Below are positions 1 through 15,948 of a stretch of 64,000 nucleotides of DNA, piece by piece. Location of the stretch: NCBI GenBank assembly GCA_017562135.1, contig QEYB01000715.1, positions 1,178,001 to 1,242,000 on the forward strand, read 5' to 3'. Within the stretch, counting starts at the first letter, position 1. Each line of letters begins with the position of its first letter. The translations under genes were made by a program, and so were the position numbers. Source of the DNA: Dipylidium caninum. Taxonomy: Eukaryota; Platyhelminthes; Cestoda; Cyclophyllidea; Dipylidiidae. The notes under the pieces are model-generated. The model was given only the letters and a program-made list of their open reading frames with translations, did not search any database and had not been told where the DNA came from.

Positions 1-880
1 CACATCGTACTTCTTGAATATCGGTGATTCGGACATTAACACAAAGTAGGAGTTTTAGGGAAACGAGTAGCACGATTTGAAGTCCCTTAACGTTTAGGAT
101 AAGGGTGACAAAATTGTTTGCGTTAATTGGTACCTAGTAAAAAATTCATCGTTATTTTAGGATAGTCACGCATGAGGCAACGGTTTTGAGTTACTAAAGT
201 TATACGCAATCGGGTTTGGCGTAGACGTGGTAATAGAAAAAAGCTTTCGATTGAAACCTTAATAAAAAATGTATACTTAAAAGAACCTTCACTTTGTCCT
301 CCTTTCCGGAACACTATAGCGCTATTCAAATTTAGTTTTAAAGGCCTATTAGGTTTCACTGTTTTTTCTTTGTAAAGCACATTTTAATCTATTGACCGAT
401 AAGAACTTATGCCCATAACACATTTGTGGCGCCCTGGTAATTAGGAAAGAAATTTTTCCTTAAGAAACAGCATATAAGCTATGTCAAAATAGATAGGGCC
501 TATATTAGAAAATTATACATTGGACAACGCTAAAAGACGGGTTGTGGGAAATAACCATTTTGGTTAAATTATTTACTTTTGGTTCTGGAAATCACCGGGC
601 TGGAATGGCTTAATTACATCGTGACTGTAAAATGTAGCCGGACCGTTTTCCTTACTGTTGTTCTTCATGATGAAGACTATGCTATATCTTGAATGTGTAA
701 GCGATAACTGAATATTTACTTTGTCCTCCATTTGTTTATATGTCTAAACATACACTTATGCAGCTTAATGTAAACGCCTCAATTTCGGGATTGAGTTCCG
801 TTCGTGGTCGGTGCGATGAAGCGTCGTGATGATATGGATGGTATATTTTCATTATAACTTCGGATCGCCGTTTAGAAACT
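1..880. other. 5' flank of the first gene, no coding region recognised
   Basis: AT-rich sequence without a convincing reading frame. The short open frames on either strand have no splice signals, low-complexity composition and no similarity I recognise. It presumably holds the 5' UTR and promoter of the gene beginning at 881, whose frame is open upstream only to an in-frame stop near 831. I saw no RNA gene or mobile element. Confidence 0.4.
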
Positions 881-3800
881 ATGTTTGCGCTGCAGTCGTA
901 CTTGAATCAGCTAATCAGTCTATCCGACGAAGCAGAAAAACTTATTACATTCCATAAGACACTATTACAATGGGTAATTTTTATCAAGTCAAGAGTTGTT
1001 TTTAGGAATTAAAAGCTGATAATCTTCAAACAGCTTATAATTTTGCAAGGGGTATTACTTGGAAAACTATAGAACATGATTTTTACCTATACGTTTACAG
1101 CCAATTGTCAACGTGGTTGAGATCCGTTTATGAACGCGACAGTAGCTCAAGTGTACATTATATCTTTTAAATATGTATGTGGAACTAGGTTATATCCCAA
1201 CTCAAAAAATTGTTACAAGGCTTAAAGACAGTGTTAAGCTCCAGCGTTGGGCGAGATCTGCCCTCAATCGTTCCACATTACCGTACACTTTTAAACGAAT
1301 GTGAAGGTTGTGAAAGGGGCCTGGATTCTGTAACTTTTGATGAAGCTACAATTGAAACACAGACTCTACAATTATTGGAACAGGTAGGCAATGGTTCTTT
1401 TTGGAGGTATCTCTGTATACAGGATAAATATTTTATTGGGACATAATTAATTCTCACTATACCTGAATAACATGTTTTTCAATTATCTACTTAATCATAT
1501 GCTAATTATTATAAATTGCTTTCTTCATTTTGGTCGGCTTCTTTGATTCCAGATGTCGTCCGAATTAGGACTTGATTTGCGACTCTATGACCGACTGCAC
1601 GAGCTTTCACGTAGTGGAAGTTTAGATCGGATAACAAAGTACGTAATTTAAAGTTGTCCTAGTCCCAAAATTTTTAAATAACTGATGTGTGAGGTTAATC
1701 GAGGGATTTTTTACAATGAAAGTGGCTATCTATGTGCGGCTGTTTTTCGGTTAGGTTCCACATAGCAATCTATGAGGAATAATATTTGTGTTGGCTTTTA
1801 TATCTATGAACCAAATGGAATTATCCATACTCGTAATCCTAATGAAAATAATCGTTACACCTTAAATGTTGGTTGACTGTACTGTTCAGATTTCTTTCTC
1901 ATAAATTGAGGCCTTATTTCAAACAGTTCGGCGGATTCTGTGCCTTCTGCTGGGGCTTGTCCACCACCTGTCCCCCTGACAACTGTTGAAGGTTTTCCAT
2001 CCTTCCCCACATCTGAATCATCTATAGCGGTGCCAACCCCTCCCGCTAACGTTTCAGCGGACTTTCCACCCGTAATTACAAAACCCACCACTTCGTGAGC
2101 GATTTGATTTTTGTGACAATCAACTCTTTGGTATTTGCTTTAAACAAACGTGCGAGGTTTATTAAAAGTTACGTTAAATCTGCGTCTATTTTATGAGCGA
2201 TCGTAATTCACTTTTGCGTTCCACGGATATGAAAAAAGATATACTGGCCGTAATAGCCACTATAATCAAAACGATAAAACCAAAAAGTTATATTGTTAAA
2301 AAGTTATCATTGAGGCATAAACCAAAGGTTTGAAGATTTATAACTGATTGTCGCAAAGATTTTAGTGGTTATGAGGTGTTGGATTGCTGGGAATGAGAAT
2401 TTTTTCATAAACAGGTGGCATCTAGTAGCTTAATTTGCATCTCTTTATCGCAAAGTTAGGTTTTTATTGTAAGAAAAACATCAGCTTATAAACAAAAACA
2501 GTCGAAACGGATAAAATTGCATGCGAATTCAGTTAAATTATACTTATGATTCTTCAACCTAATAAGTTTTATTCCCCGTGATGTCTCTCTTAATCAGTCG
2601 CCCTGCCGTCCCCATTGGACGACGTCCGGTTAATTCACTGCAAGGATCTCAGTTTCCCACTAGTCGGCTCACCAGAATTTCGGCACCGTCTTTGCACCAC
2701 CCAAGGCCCTTAGTGGAGGATAAATCTGCACCTCCAGTGGCCGAACCCCCAGCACCTCTAGTCTCTCATGAACCCGTCACTAGTCTGCCGTAAGATTGCG
2801 CTAAATACTAGCAGTAATTCCTATATGGTTCTTTACTTTTTTTCCCAAATTCCATCAAATAGTCAATTTTTGGTTATATTTGTCATTCGCTCTTACTGAT
2901 AACTGATAAAACATTACCATTGATGGATTTGAATGTTTCCTTTACGAAATCTTGAATTTATAACACTTAAATCATTATCTTCTTCCTTAACGCAAAACCC
3001 AATTTCGCTTCTGGTCGTAAACTTGCTACAAAGCCTTAGGTAACTTGAACTACGGGTGTCCATCCATCTTCCTTAAAAATTAATTTTCTTCTCAAGAGCT
3101 GTTTGTCATTGAGCGCGAACTCGAGTTTCTCACTTGTCACTAATTCAGGCTCCCGGCTGAGTCAATGGAAATTGAGCCGTCAACGAAAAAAGGGTCGTTC
3201 GGGTATGTCTATTGTGTTTGGCTTCCATTAGCTGTCGAGACTCGCTCTATCGTACGACAGTTGTCTAAAAAACCCCTTCCTTGACGGGCATGAGTAACAT
3301 TGGTGCATTTTGCGATGACACTTTTGCCATTTCTCGAGGAACGATATGCATAATAGGGGGACATCGTAATTTGAGATTATTGAAGTGGCCTTAGGCCTAA
3401 GCGCGCTCAAATTTATTCACTTGATGTCTTTCATGTAGAAAACGACTCTAGTGCTTGAAAGTAGGGTTTTAATTTAGTAATCAAAAGAAAGATCATTATG
3501 AGGTTGCATTCTTCTTTCCATGAACCATACAAGAACCAGTCTCTTTTACAAGATAAATAGGAACTATGAAGCACGAAGTCGGTCGGGGAAATGCCCTCAT
3601 GTGGACCTATTTAGATGTTTCAGCAAGAATTTGTGTTTATTTGGAATTTGTTTGGTTGGCTTTGCTTTCGTGTGGTAGAAAAACAAAGCTACAGTGATAG
3701 AAATTTTTACTTAAGGCGTTGAGGCCCGTTTAGGATAACTGATGCTTCCTCTTAAACAACTACTGAACGTATCCATATCGTAGTTTTTTTTTAATTTTTC

Positions 3801-6800
3801 ATTACAAGATGTTTGGAGCAATTTTACACCGTCAAACTCCAGACATGGGAAGCCTTAGAGGTCCCCTAATCTTTGACTAGCACCAGTATCATTATTAATA
3901 TTAACAGCACCTTTTGCATGGTACATTTTGTTAATATCCGAGGGAACGTTGGTGAGGTGCGCCAGTGATTATTTTCAATGGGACTTTTAACGGCACTAAC
4001 TTTAAAATACCGTTCTAGTTTATTTCATTTCGTCTAAAAATTGTCTTTTTCTTTTGCGCAATGTTTTGGCTAGTTTTCATGAAAACATGGCCTATTTCAA
4101 GAAGTGGGACCTGGAAGACCGCCAGCTTACCAAAGAGAAACAGTCCACGGGCGAAATAACCAAACCGTTAGTTTTGACTTTCAAGCTATGTATATCCAGT
4201 AAAAGTTCCCTCATATGTTTTATCGTAGGATTTAACATCTATGTTGAATGCCATAGCGTACCTCTTTTGTAATTGAAAAGGCAGACGATAATTGCTCTAT
4301 TTCATTCTACTTTCCAAATTATATAGCAACTTTAACTTTGTTTTACGCCTCTTCTACATTCTGTCATTTTTTTTCATTGAATTAACTTATGTCTACACTT
4401 TTAGTTAGAGTAATAAGACCTAAACCACATAAAAGGAGAATTAGTCGCATGAGCCATCTGTCGAGCACGTTATCACATCCCTGGAACTAATTTGTAATCT
4501 CTTCATATTCCCGTATTAATGAAACGTAAAATTCCGAAAGCAGTGTTTAAGTATACGTGGAAAGACCAGGCGCTCTGTTGTCCTGTCACTCGCGATGCCA
4601 GAGGTAGTTCACAGCCGTATGATACCGGTTGAGCGGGGAACACACCTGATGTCTTATGTGACATGCTGCAGGGCTCCTCAGGCGGTCTCTCGGTATGCCA
4701 CCTAATGTTGATGGGGGGCTGTAAGGGAGGCAGTTTTTGATTGCCATTTAATTTGTGAGAGTTGATCCTAAGCGGCTGCACATGGGTGGGAAGCGACTGT
4801 TTCTGAGTTAAAGGAGTGTATTTAAAGTGCGTTTCCGATTTTAGCCCGAGGACACTATCAGCGTTGCGTCCCTTAAACACGGTGTTATTTTATGGGTGCT
4901 CTGATTACTGTGCGTTGCACACCTTACATTTGTATAAGGTTTCTTTATCATGCATTATTCTGCTATTTCTTTTTCACAAATAACTCCTCGTGCAAGTACA
5001 ATCACTTCTCTCGCACTTTCTCAATGTGTGTGGCAGTATGCTCTTTTAAGCCTCATACAAAAGTGTCATAGCATCAAGGTTGTTTCATAATTTTATTTCA
5101 CTTTGATGTGAATTTCGATAAATGGTATACGGCAGGTAAATATGACTCCGCAAATCTAATAATTTTTATTCCTTCATCGGACTTAATAAGCCGGTCATGC
5201 TGACGTTCATCTAAACGGTCTTTTACCAGTACATTCCTTGAAAATAATTTCGATCTCCCCGACTGTGAACGTTCTTGTGTAGAAGAAAGATTTAACATCG
5301 ACGAGGTATTCAAACATACCTTTGGCAGCGCGACAAGATTTCACAAGCTTCCGGTGGAGGACACTAACAAAATGGCATCAAATTATTTAGTATGTTTGCT
5401 CGTATTAGCAAGCGCTTTATATGCGTGTTGTAGTTCGCGTTCACTTTTCACAGTTGAAAGTATGGTTCCATTCAGAAGAAAATGATTCGTACATCCAAAA
5501 TATGGAACATCTAGTGGATGTCTTTTGTTTCTATCGCCGATTTTTGCAGAGTAGGCATGGGTTTAGTGATGTGAAAGCCTCACAAAAGGCCTGGTGAAGT
5601 GAGTAACCACGAGGTCTGCACGATCAGGAGTACTTGGGAAGGCGTTCACAACTATATATGTCATGTCTGTAATCACTTTATGATTTTCCGCATGAAGGGC
5701 ATTATCTGATCCAACGGAAAATCACACAGAGTGAATTGACAGGAAGTGCTGCTGGGGAAGGCTTTCATTTGCCTTATCGCCCCGTATGCAAAGCAGACGA
5801 ATGACGGCGTTATACTCGCTCACTTCATGCATGTTGTGGTTGAAACTTTTTTGTAGTGAAGACGAGTGCATGTGGTTGGAGGCATCCACCATGAGTATTT
5901 TAACATTATATCTGACATCACAGGTTACCGGGTGCTCAACCAATTAGTCGAGCGACTTTACATACGCCCTGTTTGGCATCCGCCTAGGCTAGGGTGCTTC
6001 TGTCTCACTATTTTCCAAGGCTTGTGGCTTTGTCAAGGTTTAAGGCTTCACTCAGGTCCTCCAGGTCGACTATGCGGCATCCAATTTCCAACTACGATGC
6101 ATTTATTGCGGCAATTAAAAGCGGCCACTTCTTTTACCGTTTTCACTATATCCGCTTGTTAGCTCAGTCTAAGGGTACAGAGTTTTTGCGCGCTTTGGCT
6201 CAGAGGAGGCTCAAGAGAATGCAACTGAGCGGTAATCTTGCTCTCGTGTCCCCTTGTGCTTTTATCACTATGTTCAGGATTTCGTGGTAATGTTTGAAGC
6301 CGCATCACTTTATCCTCACCGAAAATGCGCCTCGTAATGTAGTACTGCCACTTTGCCCTCTCCTCCACTTTCTCTTCGGTGCGAACGTTGACGCAGGATC
6401 AGAGTATTTTCCAACTTCCCCTCCCTATCTCACAGGCTGAACGGTTTGGTGTTGGCAATTAAAACAATTGCCTCTACTACCCTTCAAGGAGACTTACAGT
6501 CGCTAAATTTGCCTTGGATGGCCTAAAGAATTGAAGATATATATATATATATATATTATACTGCCTACAATGATCGGCACACACGTCCCTGTTTTGAACC
6601 TCGTCGTATTTAATCCAACCAACTTACAGGGAAGTTTACGTCGGCTAGTGAAAGTCACGAAGCATCACTGGTTGAAACTTTGAGATGAACAGTTGCTGCC
6701 ACGCATTGCTATCGCTCTTCCACGGATTCTCCTTTAAAACTGCTATTTTGACATTATCGCCAAGTTCTGCAGCTGAAAATCACCGAAGTCTGCGGCGCCA

Positions 6801-9800
6801 CACCTTGGGAATAATATAATGATTGAGTGCTTCTAAAACATAACTTTCTTCTTCATATTTCTTGACTATGCTTCAACGTATTTATAGTCTACAATCAGTG
6901 GCAACCATTTATATTTCTAAATTAGTTGTTCCATAAGACTTTGTCGTCAATTTTGTCATTATTTCACCTTACCTTTTAAAGATTTATCAGAGGTTATGTG
7001 TTTTGTCGTCCACAAATTTATTCTCTCTGAGATCACAATCTTTTTCACCTCCTTCGGCGTCACGACGATCGCATCGTGTTACAGCCCAGACGGCGTTAAG
7101 AGACCACCATTCTATCGCTTTACAGGTCGGAGCCACGGGTCGCAGACGAAAGTAAAACTCAAATCCAGACAACTGGTCCAGCTTCCGACGGGTAAGCCAT
7201 TTGTGCTCAAAATGTTCTCATCCATTCGGCGTGGTCTTCTCCTTTTCGGATGTTTTTTTTGTCAAAAGGACCTACTCCGTTACGGTTCCAGTAGTTATTT
7301 TGACCTAGACCCTATTCGTATAGAGCCGCCTCTCTCTCCATCCTACACTACCTTGTAGCAGTCCAGTCCCTTCGCGACAATCTCTTTTTCTTGTGAGATT
7401 GTCAAAATTACTAGGGAGTGAGATTTGTTTATTGAAGTAAAAACAATTATGAGGGATTATTTAGAAGCATGACATATTAGAGAGTATACAAAGCCTGCTG
7501 TTCACTGTCTACTTGGTAGAATCATTTGAAATCGCATAGGACTCTGATTACTTTTTCGGTCACCCATAATTCCTTGGTCGGAGGTTGACCTGAACACAAT
7601 CAATTGAGCAGTTTTGGTGTTAAATAGTCCCGTTTTTTTCAACTTGGCCTTTAGCCCAAGGCCTTGTTTCTAACAGAAGTCGACCAGATTCACAATTTTG
7701 CATTTAACGCAGCTTGACTGGACAATCATTTTGCCCCAGCACAATGGCCTGGCTAAATTGTAATTTCATACAACCCTTGTTCTTTCGTAACCGACCGTTG
7801 TTAGATTGCCTAAACTGGCGTAGTGCCTAAATTCCCAGGTTTTCTTTATAGTGATTCTGTGGAAAATCCTTACGAAGTTCCTCCTATGCCTTCCACAAAT
7901 GCAGATGCACTCAACACCGTTGTTCCAAAGGCCGAATTCTCCAGGTAATCCGCAAGCAAAGTTCAGTTCAGGGACTGAATATACTCCACTTGTGTTTTTT
8001 CCATAAAACAATCACCCGCAAAATACATAAATTCCTTTAAACTGACCGACTGCAGGCCGCAAATATCCCCATCCCCAACTGAGGCCGCAGACTTCTTTGC
8101 GCAAGTGGAAGAAATGGTAGCAAATTATCTTCCCTCTCGCAAGGTTGGTCAAATCCAACGGCATCGTAATGTGGATACGGATTCTGATGACCGTGCGAGG
8201 TAATTAACTTTTTTTGTTCTCATTAATTTTCCCTTTTTTGGTCAGGCAGTTTATGTTTGTCTAAAACTCAATTTTTGGCATAAATGCACTGAGATTGACT
8301 GCTCAGGGCGTATAAAGCTGGCCTTTAAAGCGCGAAGAAGGAGTTTTAAGTCATCTGTGGTATCTACCTTGACAAGTGAGTACATATATTTTTTCGAATT
8401 TGAAGTCAAATTAAAGACTGGGACGAGACTGATCGCCTTCGAGGTCAAGCCCTTTTATTTCACGAATATTATATGTCTTTTAACCCTTGCTATTACGATT
8501 AAGACTGAGCCAAATCCACGCCTTATTTGGGATGTCGCAACTTGTCCAGACTATCGTGAGTATTTGCGCCCGCTGGCAGTACGTACCCGAAACCTGAATT
8601 TCACACTGCGAACGCCCAGTGTACCACAGACTGAACGCTAGTTTACATGAATGGGCTGCACCAACTACTTTTGGTTTAGAGAAGCGAGGATGGTTATGCA
8701 GGTGAAAAAACTTCTTTACCACAATCTTAGCTATTATTCTGGTATACTGAGTGGGTGTAGTAGTCTTAACTAAGACAAGGGCGTCGAATTTCATCAGTCA
8801 TTTCCACTAATAATATCCTCAGTCTTTCCAAAGGTCACTCCGTTGTTCCACTACCTTTGTGAAAAGTTTCAACACAATTAAAAAGTAGTTCGCTGCTGAA
8901 TCCGCATAAATGCAACGATCAGGCAGAATTGTGTCTCCCATTTGCTGCCGTAAACCGACCAGGAGTGATTTTTGGAGTCGTTATCAGCCGACGTCACTTA
9001 TTTCTCCCGTGTCTGCAATGCCCCACGTAGGATTGTTGTCCAGTCCAGTATTCGCTTTTGCTCTATGCCGGAAGCCTTGTAAGTACGCGGAAAGCGGTTG
9101 CCCCGGTGAAGTGATTGCAAGCTGTCTTTTGTGCATACGTAGGAGAAACGAAATATACCAGAAGTAAATTATTTTAGATTTGCGCATTCGACTGGGATGG
9201 TTTATGCAGTTCAGGGGAATATGCTCGTCTAAAAGGCGCTTGATGTTCATCTCATTCATTGAACTTTTAAATGTCAAAATACTGACGTGACGCTTTTTCT
9301 GGCCGCTCCACCTTTAGAGCTGAGTCAATCGGCGAGAATATCACCAACACATTCACGGACTTGAGACTCGATAACAATGAAATTCCTGAGAGGTTAGTAA
9401 CAATGAGATATTTTTAGAGGAACCGATTTTTCCATTATTATTAGCCGTCAAGAACGAAGGGGATTTTTACCGAAGCTGTTTCTTTTATGGTTTATGCCTA
9501 AGTTCATGCGAACGCACTCAATTTTCCTGTAATTTTGATAAGAAACGAGGCGTGTCGGACAGGAAGAAGGGTATTTTCAGCATCTTTGCCTTACCTTGTG
9601 TGGGTGATACTTTCGTTTGCAACAGACTAGAGGCAAATGGACAAGCGTACACGAGGTACGTCTGGTGGTGCTAACCCTGCCACGCCTACTTTTTACGCCT
9701 GAGTAGCTGCTCCTCCCACAAGCCCAGCCCTGCCGCGACAGCCATCTCCACCTTGCCGTTCTGCAAGCTAAATCGCTAATTTCGCTAAAAGAGCTGGGTG

Positions 9801-11957
9801 TTGCATCCCCTTAACGCATACAGTCTGGGCACCTTGGGCGTTGGGTGTGGCAATCATGTGGAAAATCTCGATAACACTTTTTCATCTTTGTTTAACTTGA
9901 TGTTTGCCGCCTTGTGCGGGCGAGTAATGAAGACTTCCTCGACAGGATAATGCCATGGAGAGTTATCAGATAATAATAATAATAATAATGGCTGAGAAAG
10001 GAGTGATTTATAGTTGGTCGCATACATAGCCATACAAATTGTAGGTTTTACTAAGTGTAAGAAAGTGGCGATTGGATGCCTTATTTTAGTTTGACGGAAA
10101 TTATTGGTGCGCCGAAGTCTGGTTCGGAAGAGGTTGCCAAAGAGATCGAAGTGCAGCTACCCACCGAGGACGAGAGCAGGAGCCCAGACAAAAGTGAGGC
10201 AATAAGTTTAGATCAGGCCGACAAAAGAAGGTAGGTGCTTGAGTTTTCGTGTGTCACTTTCTTGTCGTGTGCCTCAGTTCTTCTACGGCGTGTGGCGTTT
10301 CCCATCATCTTCACTAACCTTCTTAATTGAATTGAAATCGCTTGTAAAAGGGCCCCCATTACCCTTTTCAAATTCACGAAAATGTGCCTTTTTATCCCCC
10401 CTTCCTCAATGTCAGCTGAGCGCTCACGGTTTCGTTGACTGAGTCAACTTCAAACGACCACCTCAACTTTGGATTCCCCAGTAGCCCAGAAGAGCATCTT
10501 TATGGGGTCACGCGGATGGGGGGTGGCAAAAGTCCTTTGCTCCCTAGTGCCTAGAGGCAGTCATTCTCTAAATCGCGAGCGAGTGCATTTCACAATAACT
10601 TTTATCGTCCCCTGAACGGGGAGAAGAAGTCTTTCTTGTGACACCTGGGAGAGAGTGGCAACGAGCCCTCTCCTCAAATACCCGCAAGCGCTCGTGCACA
10701 CGCGTGCACACCAAGCTCGTGAGGCCTTCTAGGTAAGGGGCTGCCTTCTCTACTGAACGCTAGCTTAGTGCGATACAGGCCGCATTTGACACCGGATCTT
10801 CTACTTCCCATCCATTCATACGCGTGAGCCAATTTTGAGCGCAAACGACCAGAGGCTGCCCTCGCTACTCACTCGTCTGCCACCGAAGTTCGTCTCTACT
10901 GTGTTAGAAACCTGTCCTAATGTTCTCATCAGTTTTCTGGAAAGTACCTCAAGCAAATAGGGCTGAAACCATTGAAAGTGATTTTGCTCTTTGTGTGGAA
11001 TCCACCTGTGGAACTACCAATTCAGTTCGCAGTAATAAGATTCCTCGTTGTCCCCATAAATGCTAATCGTTTTTCAGCCTTATCTTCCTAAATCTCACAT
11101 CGTGCACATTATTTTCTTGCCCATTTTTTGTTCGAAAATCTCAGTTGCGTATTTGAGCAGACTCTTTAAACATAGAACCGGTTTTCAATAAACGTGCTCT
11201 AGCCCATTGCGTGAAATTGAAGAGCTCCTAGTCCGGAAGGCAATGACCTTGTTGGAGTCCCGCAGATGCCATACAAATTCTTCCGTTTTTTCAAACACTT
11301 GAGATATTTATGGGCCATAGCTGTTAGATTCCAGTTCGGCCGAAAGAAGTAATATTGTAGGGGAAATTAGTCTTATTTCTGTTGACGCGATCTATCATTT
11401 GTTGAGAGATTTGCGCCTTTTATAGTGATCGTTTTAGGGCCCGAGCAGTTTGTATTAAAGGGAATAGACATGACAGTAATCGCAAAAGGGCGATACGCAC
11501 TGGCCTTAATTCGTGGGATAAAGTGGGATAGATGAGGTGTCTTTGAATGTTTGTCCGCACCGGCGTCTCTCTGGTTTATGTGGCAACGCCTCGTAGGGGT
11601 TGCCTCCACTCCGGCCGCCTCCTCTCCCCGGTAAGGGCGGGTGTGGCGGCCCCTCAAATCCTCCCCCTCGTGGTGGCATCAGTCAGTGTCACTTGAGTCC
11701 TTAGTTTTGAGGCGATAAGTGTCACAGGAAAGTGAGCAGGTCGAGGAACCTCGTGGCTAATTGTGTTAATTTAATGTGAGGGCAACCGGAAAATCATTTC
11801 TGTCTCGCAAGCGCAACTGGCTGTGCCTATTCCGTCAGCCAATAACAATGCACACTGGTGAAATTCCGATTATCGCATGCATAATTAAAGCGAATGATGC
11901 GAAGTGAGATGGCACCTCTTATGACTTTGTGATCAACCCCTCTCGTGAGTCCTCTGC

Positions 11958-11989
<32 letters not shown>

Positions 11990-14900
11990 CCTCTCTCTTG
12001 TGTCATAGTTAATATTTAACCATTCTGTGCCGAGTCCTACGGTTCTGCAACTGGAACTGAGCTCTTGCATGCCCCAAGTTGGCGCATCAATCATCTCGTA
12101 ACTTCTTCCCTGCCTCAGTTCACGTCGCATCTTATGCCGGGTCTCTGGGACATTTAACCTTAGCGCGTTTTAGTAGGAGCAAATATTTCACCTGGTCAGC
12201 TTACTTAGGTTTAATTTGGAATTTTTTGACAGTTGAACATTTGGTAGCTAACTTTCAAAAAATAACTTCTTGCCACACTTCAAGGAAAATTGCCATCCTC
12301 TAAGGAGAATCTGTTGTTGGGAGTCTCCAGGTTGCTAGTTGATTAAACTCTTTTACGAGTAGGAGACAAAATCACCTTAATACCTACTATATACATGCAT
12401 TTTCAAGGGACGAGGTGACGAGGAAGGAAATTTGTGGTTGAAACAGCAGCTTAAATTGGAAGACTCCACAGGCGAAGGGCTTTAAGTGTCTTCTATTCGT
12501 GGCCGTTTGAAATAAACTGATATGCATAAACGATGCACCATCAATAGTGAACAGGGCCCAGATTCCGCAATTGCGGTGATTGTGAGCCCTTGATGGGCTT
12601 TTATCGCAGTCGCATGATGCTGCCTTTTCTCCTGTGTGAGGAATTACAATGCCACTGAAATCCCCTCCCAGTAGAATTCTCATTCACTGCACCGCTAACA
12701 CGAGGTGCTCCACCCTGCAGTTCATTAATTCTTGCTCCTAGTTTTTCTTTCAGTGTCACATTCCTTCTCTGCCGAACTCTCTCTAGATTAGATCCGCCGG
12801 TAACAGCATCGAAAAATACCATCTTTTATTATCGCTCCGTTTAATGTCGCAGAAAACCCCCTAACTTCTGTCCAACCATTTTCATGACGGATGGTTTCTA
12901 CAGCTTTCCTCATTGCTTTGCGGAGGGCTGAAAGTGTTCATGCCAGTATCTTGCACTTGATTGTAGAGACAGACAAGTTTTCTCACGGACTTTGGTTGGA
13001 GAAAAAATGTCAAAACCGTCGCAGAAAAAGGGGCGTCCTCCATACATTTCAACGCGGGTACGTTCAGAGGCATTTTAAAATCGTGTTTTTGAAGTTTTAT
13101 CCCAAATAAAGCATAGAAGTAGGGCCGCGGTTTAAGGGAAACTGCATGAACTAATCACATTCCTAAAGCTGTTTTTTGACTTCTTCATGCTCTGTGACAT
13201 TTGCATCATTTTTTGTTTTTTACTTTAGAAATGTTGTGTTGTTGTTGTTAACCCTCTCAAAAGACTCCTTTTGAGTTCGCATGCGTACTCCACTTAACCA
13301 TATGTAATGTCGCCAAGTGCTTTAGTAGTTAGAGGTGTTTCTGTTCCTTACTCTCACGAATGCCTTCATTTCCATTCGGATGGGAAGCAGATCGAAGGAT
13401 CGCAAGTTTAGTACCGTTTTCCAAAGTGGTCACGAACGCATTCACATGAGCTCGGCATCATCTCCTTTTGAAGAGTAAGCCTTCGCATATCCGTCGTTCG
13501 CCTAGGCCACCAATTTGAAATGTCATCCGCCTCGCATTTACGCCTCTAACTCATGCTAAACACATTTCATTTTTGCACACCTTGCCCTGAAACGCCTGAC
13601 AGCCACGCTAGTCGACGTGCCACGTCCTCTTCACCAGGGGTCTTTCTTGTTTCCAATATCCTGTCAATTCCTACAACACAAATTCATGTGAACCTAGAAA
13701 AAGGGCTCATTCTTTTTTTAAACAGCAGGGTGAAATTGTGTTGTAGTGATGACAGGGTGGAAATACACGCCACAAATACACTCATTTGCGTTGCCAAACG
13801 CGAGCCCTCTCCAGGGGGTCTGAGGGATGTGTTTAAATCCAAACTAAAAGGTTGCCACGTGCAGTCCTTTTTGATTAATAGGAAGTTGGGAAATAATTGG
13901 GAAGGCATTCACATCACTTTCCAATTGTCGCTCTACCTCGGCTCTTGTGCTCGTTTACTTTCCTTAAACCTTTTCTGCGTTGGAGCGACTTGGGCTTTGA
14001 TGTTTGGCCAAAAGCACAAATTTCGAGTCAGAGGACAGAATTCTGGTCCAGTGTTTTATGTTTAGCATTCTCCTCTTCGATACTCCGTCTTAAAAGACAA
14101 CAAGTACACGCGGTAGAATGATTTTCATTGTTAACACTTTTTCATGATTTTTCCCGCAAACTTTTCATCGCTTTTGGTTGGACGCAAGTGTTGCTTTTTC
14201 TGTTACTTCACATGCGTACGGACGTCGACTGCTGGAATTTTTATCATCTTGCTGTTAAACCCCCTTAAAACTGGTTGGCTTTATCTGAGTGAGGAGTGAA
14301 AGAGAGGGAATAAGGCAAGAGGCACTCATCTGCTGTTTCTCCACTAGGAAACTATTCAGCCCCGAAGAGTCAATTGACACTTCATCAGACTTTCCTGAGC
14401 CCAAAGGGTAGGTGGCCAAACTGCGCATACCTGATGCCTCTTCATTGTGTACTTCTGATTTCATAGAAGGCGCTTTAACAGAAAACGACACTCGCCTTTG
14501 CCCACAAATGCTTCTTTTAATTCCACTCATGGAACAATTTGTGTATCAGTTTTACGTATTTGCTTTGACCTGAGGGAGGACGGAGGGCGAACGGGCACGA
14601 ATGATTGTGTGTAGGGAAAGCAGGGTGCTCACCGTTGCCGCCATCGTCTTGTCCATTTCTGATTTGCCTCAGCGCCGGTCGGCCGATATGCGCATGGAAT
14701 CGCATAGGATGAGCATTACTGGACGACGTTTATTTGTGTTCTCCTAATGAACTTTCATGCACCAGTGTTGAATTGAGTCTTTCACCCATAATAATGGGAG
14801 TGGCGCTACTACATGCCAAGCATGCAAATACTGCTGTGATCTTAATTCTTCCAGTCCAACCCGACGTCTGTCCACATCTTCGAATTCGTCCTCCGACCAA

Positions 14901-15909
14901 CTGCTTGCCTCTCGTCCATTCAAAGGTGCTCCTCCCCATCACCACCACCATCACTCTCACGAGTGAGTTTCTATTTCTTTTTCACCGCCCTGTTGATATC
15001 TCCGTTGTAAGCAGTTACCACTTTCAAAAGCGCCTTCTTAAGGCTAGACTTTATGGTTTCTCCAATTCTTTTACCATTTTATCCCCGTGTTACAAATCTT
15101 CGTATATTAAAAGGCACTCGGGGCCCGTGTACCTCGTGCATGAGTACGATCGCCCCACATCTCGGGGACACCCGCCTCAGTTCACGTAAGCCGAATTCCC
15201 CCACCTCTTGCTGCTTTGTTCCCCGTCAACTGTGTTGCACTTGACTATGTCCACTGCCTCCTTGTACTGTAGGACATGTATCATTCTTCCCTATTTCAAA
15301 TTAATCTGTTGCAGAGCAAAAATGCAAAACAAACAGGTTGTTAAATAGCACCAGCGTCTTAACGTGACCAAAAATGCGTGTCTTGTCTATTCCACTACCT
15401 TCACCTTGGTAAAACTGGGTGCCTTCCATTAGGATTGTGGTGAAGCCCAATAACATGGAGGAGAAAGTTCATTCCTCCAAAACTCAGTCCTCTAGCACAA
15501 GGTAAGGCTGACGAAGCGAGCGCCCTGTTCAAAGGAGAACAGTTCAAACACCATTTCATTACCTTTTTAAGGAAATTTATCCAACAATCAGATTTTAGGC
15601 TTAGTCTTTCTACCGTTGCAGAATGTATTTTTATCTCGTGTAGTAATGTGTGATTCTTCTAAGGGAAACTTATTAATTACTTGGCCGAAATCCTAAGTCA
15701 TTTTTCAGTCATATAGTAGGCCTACGCATTTCATGCCAGAGTTAAGGAAAATTGAGTTTTACAGTGTAAAGATGCACGGTGTCTGTAGACACGACTGAAA
15801 TGTCCTATTGCTAAGCGTGCGCAGCACATTTTTAAGATTGAAAGACGCACAGTTTACCAACTGATGTCAACTGATAAATTTTGTTGTTTGACAGCAGTAT
15901 CAGCAGCAC

Positions 15910-15948
<39 letters not shown>

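Noticed and set aside
4503..6368. Cluster of minus-strand open frames in the 3.7-kb intron
   Set aside because: No domains, no splice sites joining them, no terminal repeats; kept only as an intron description.
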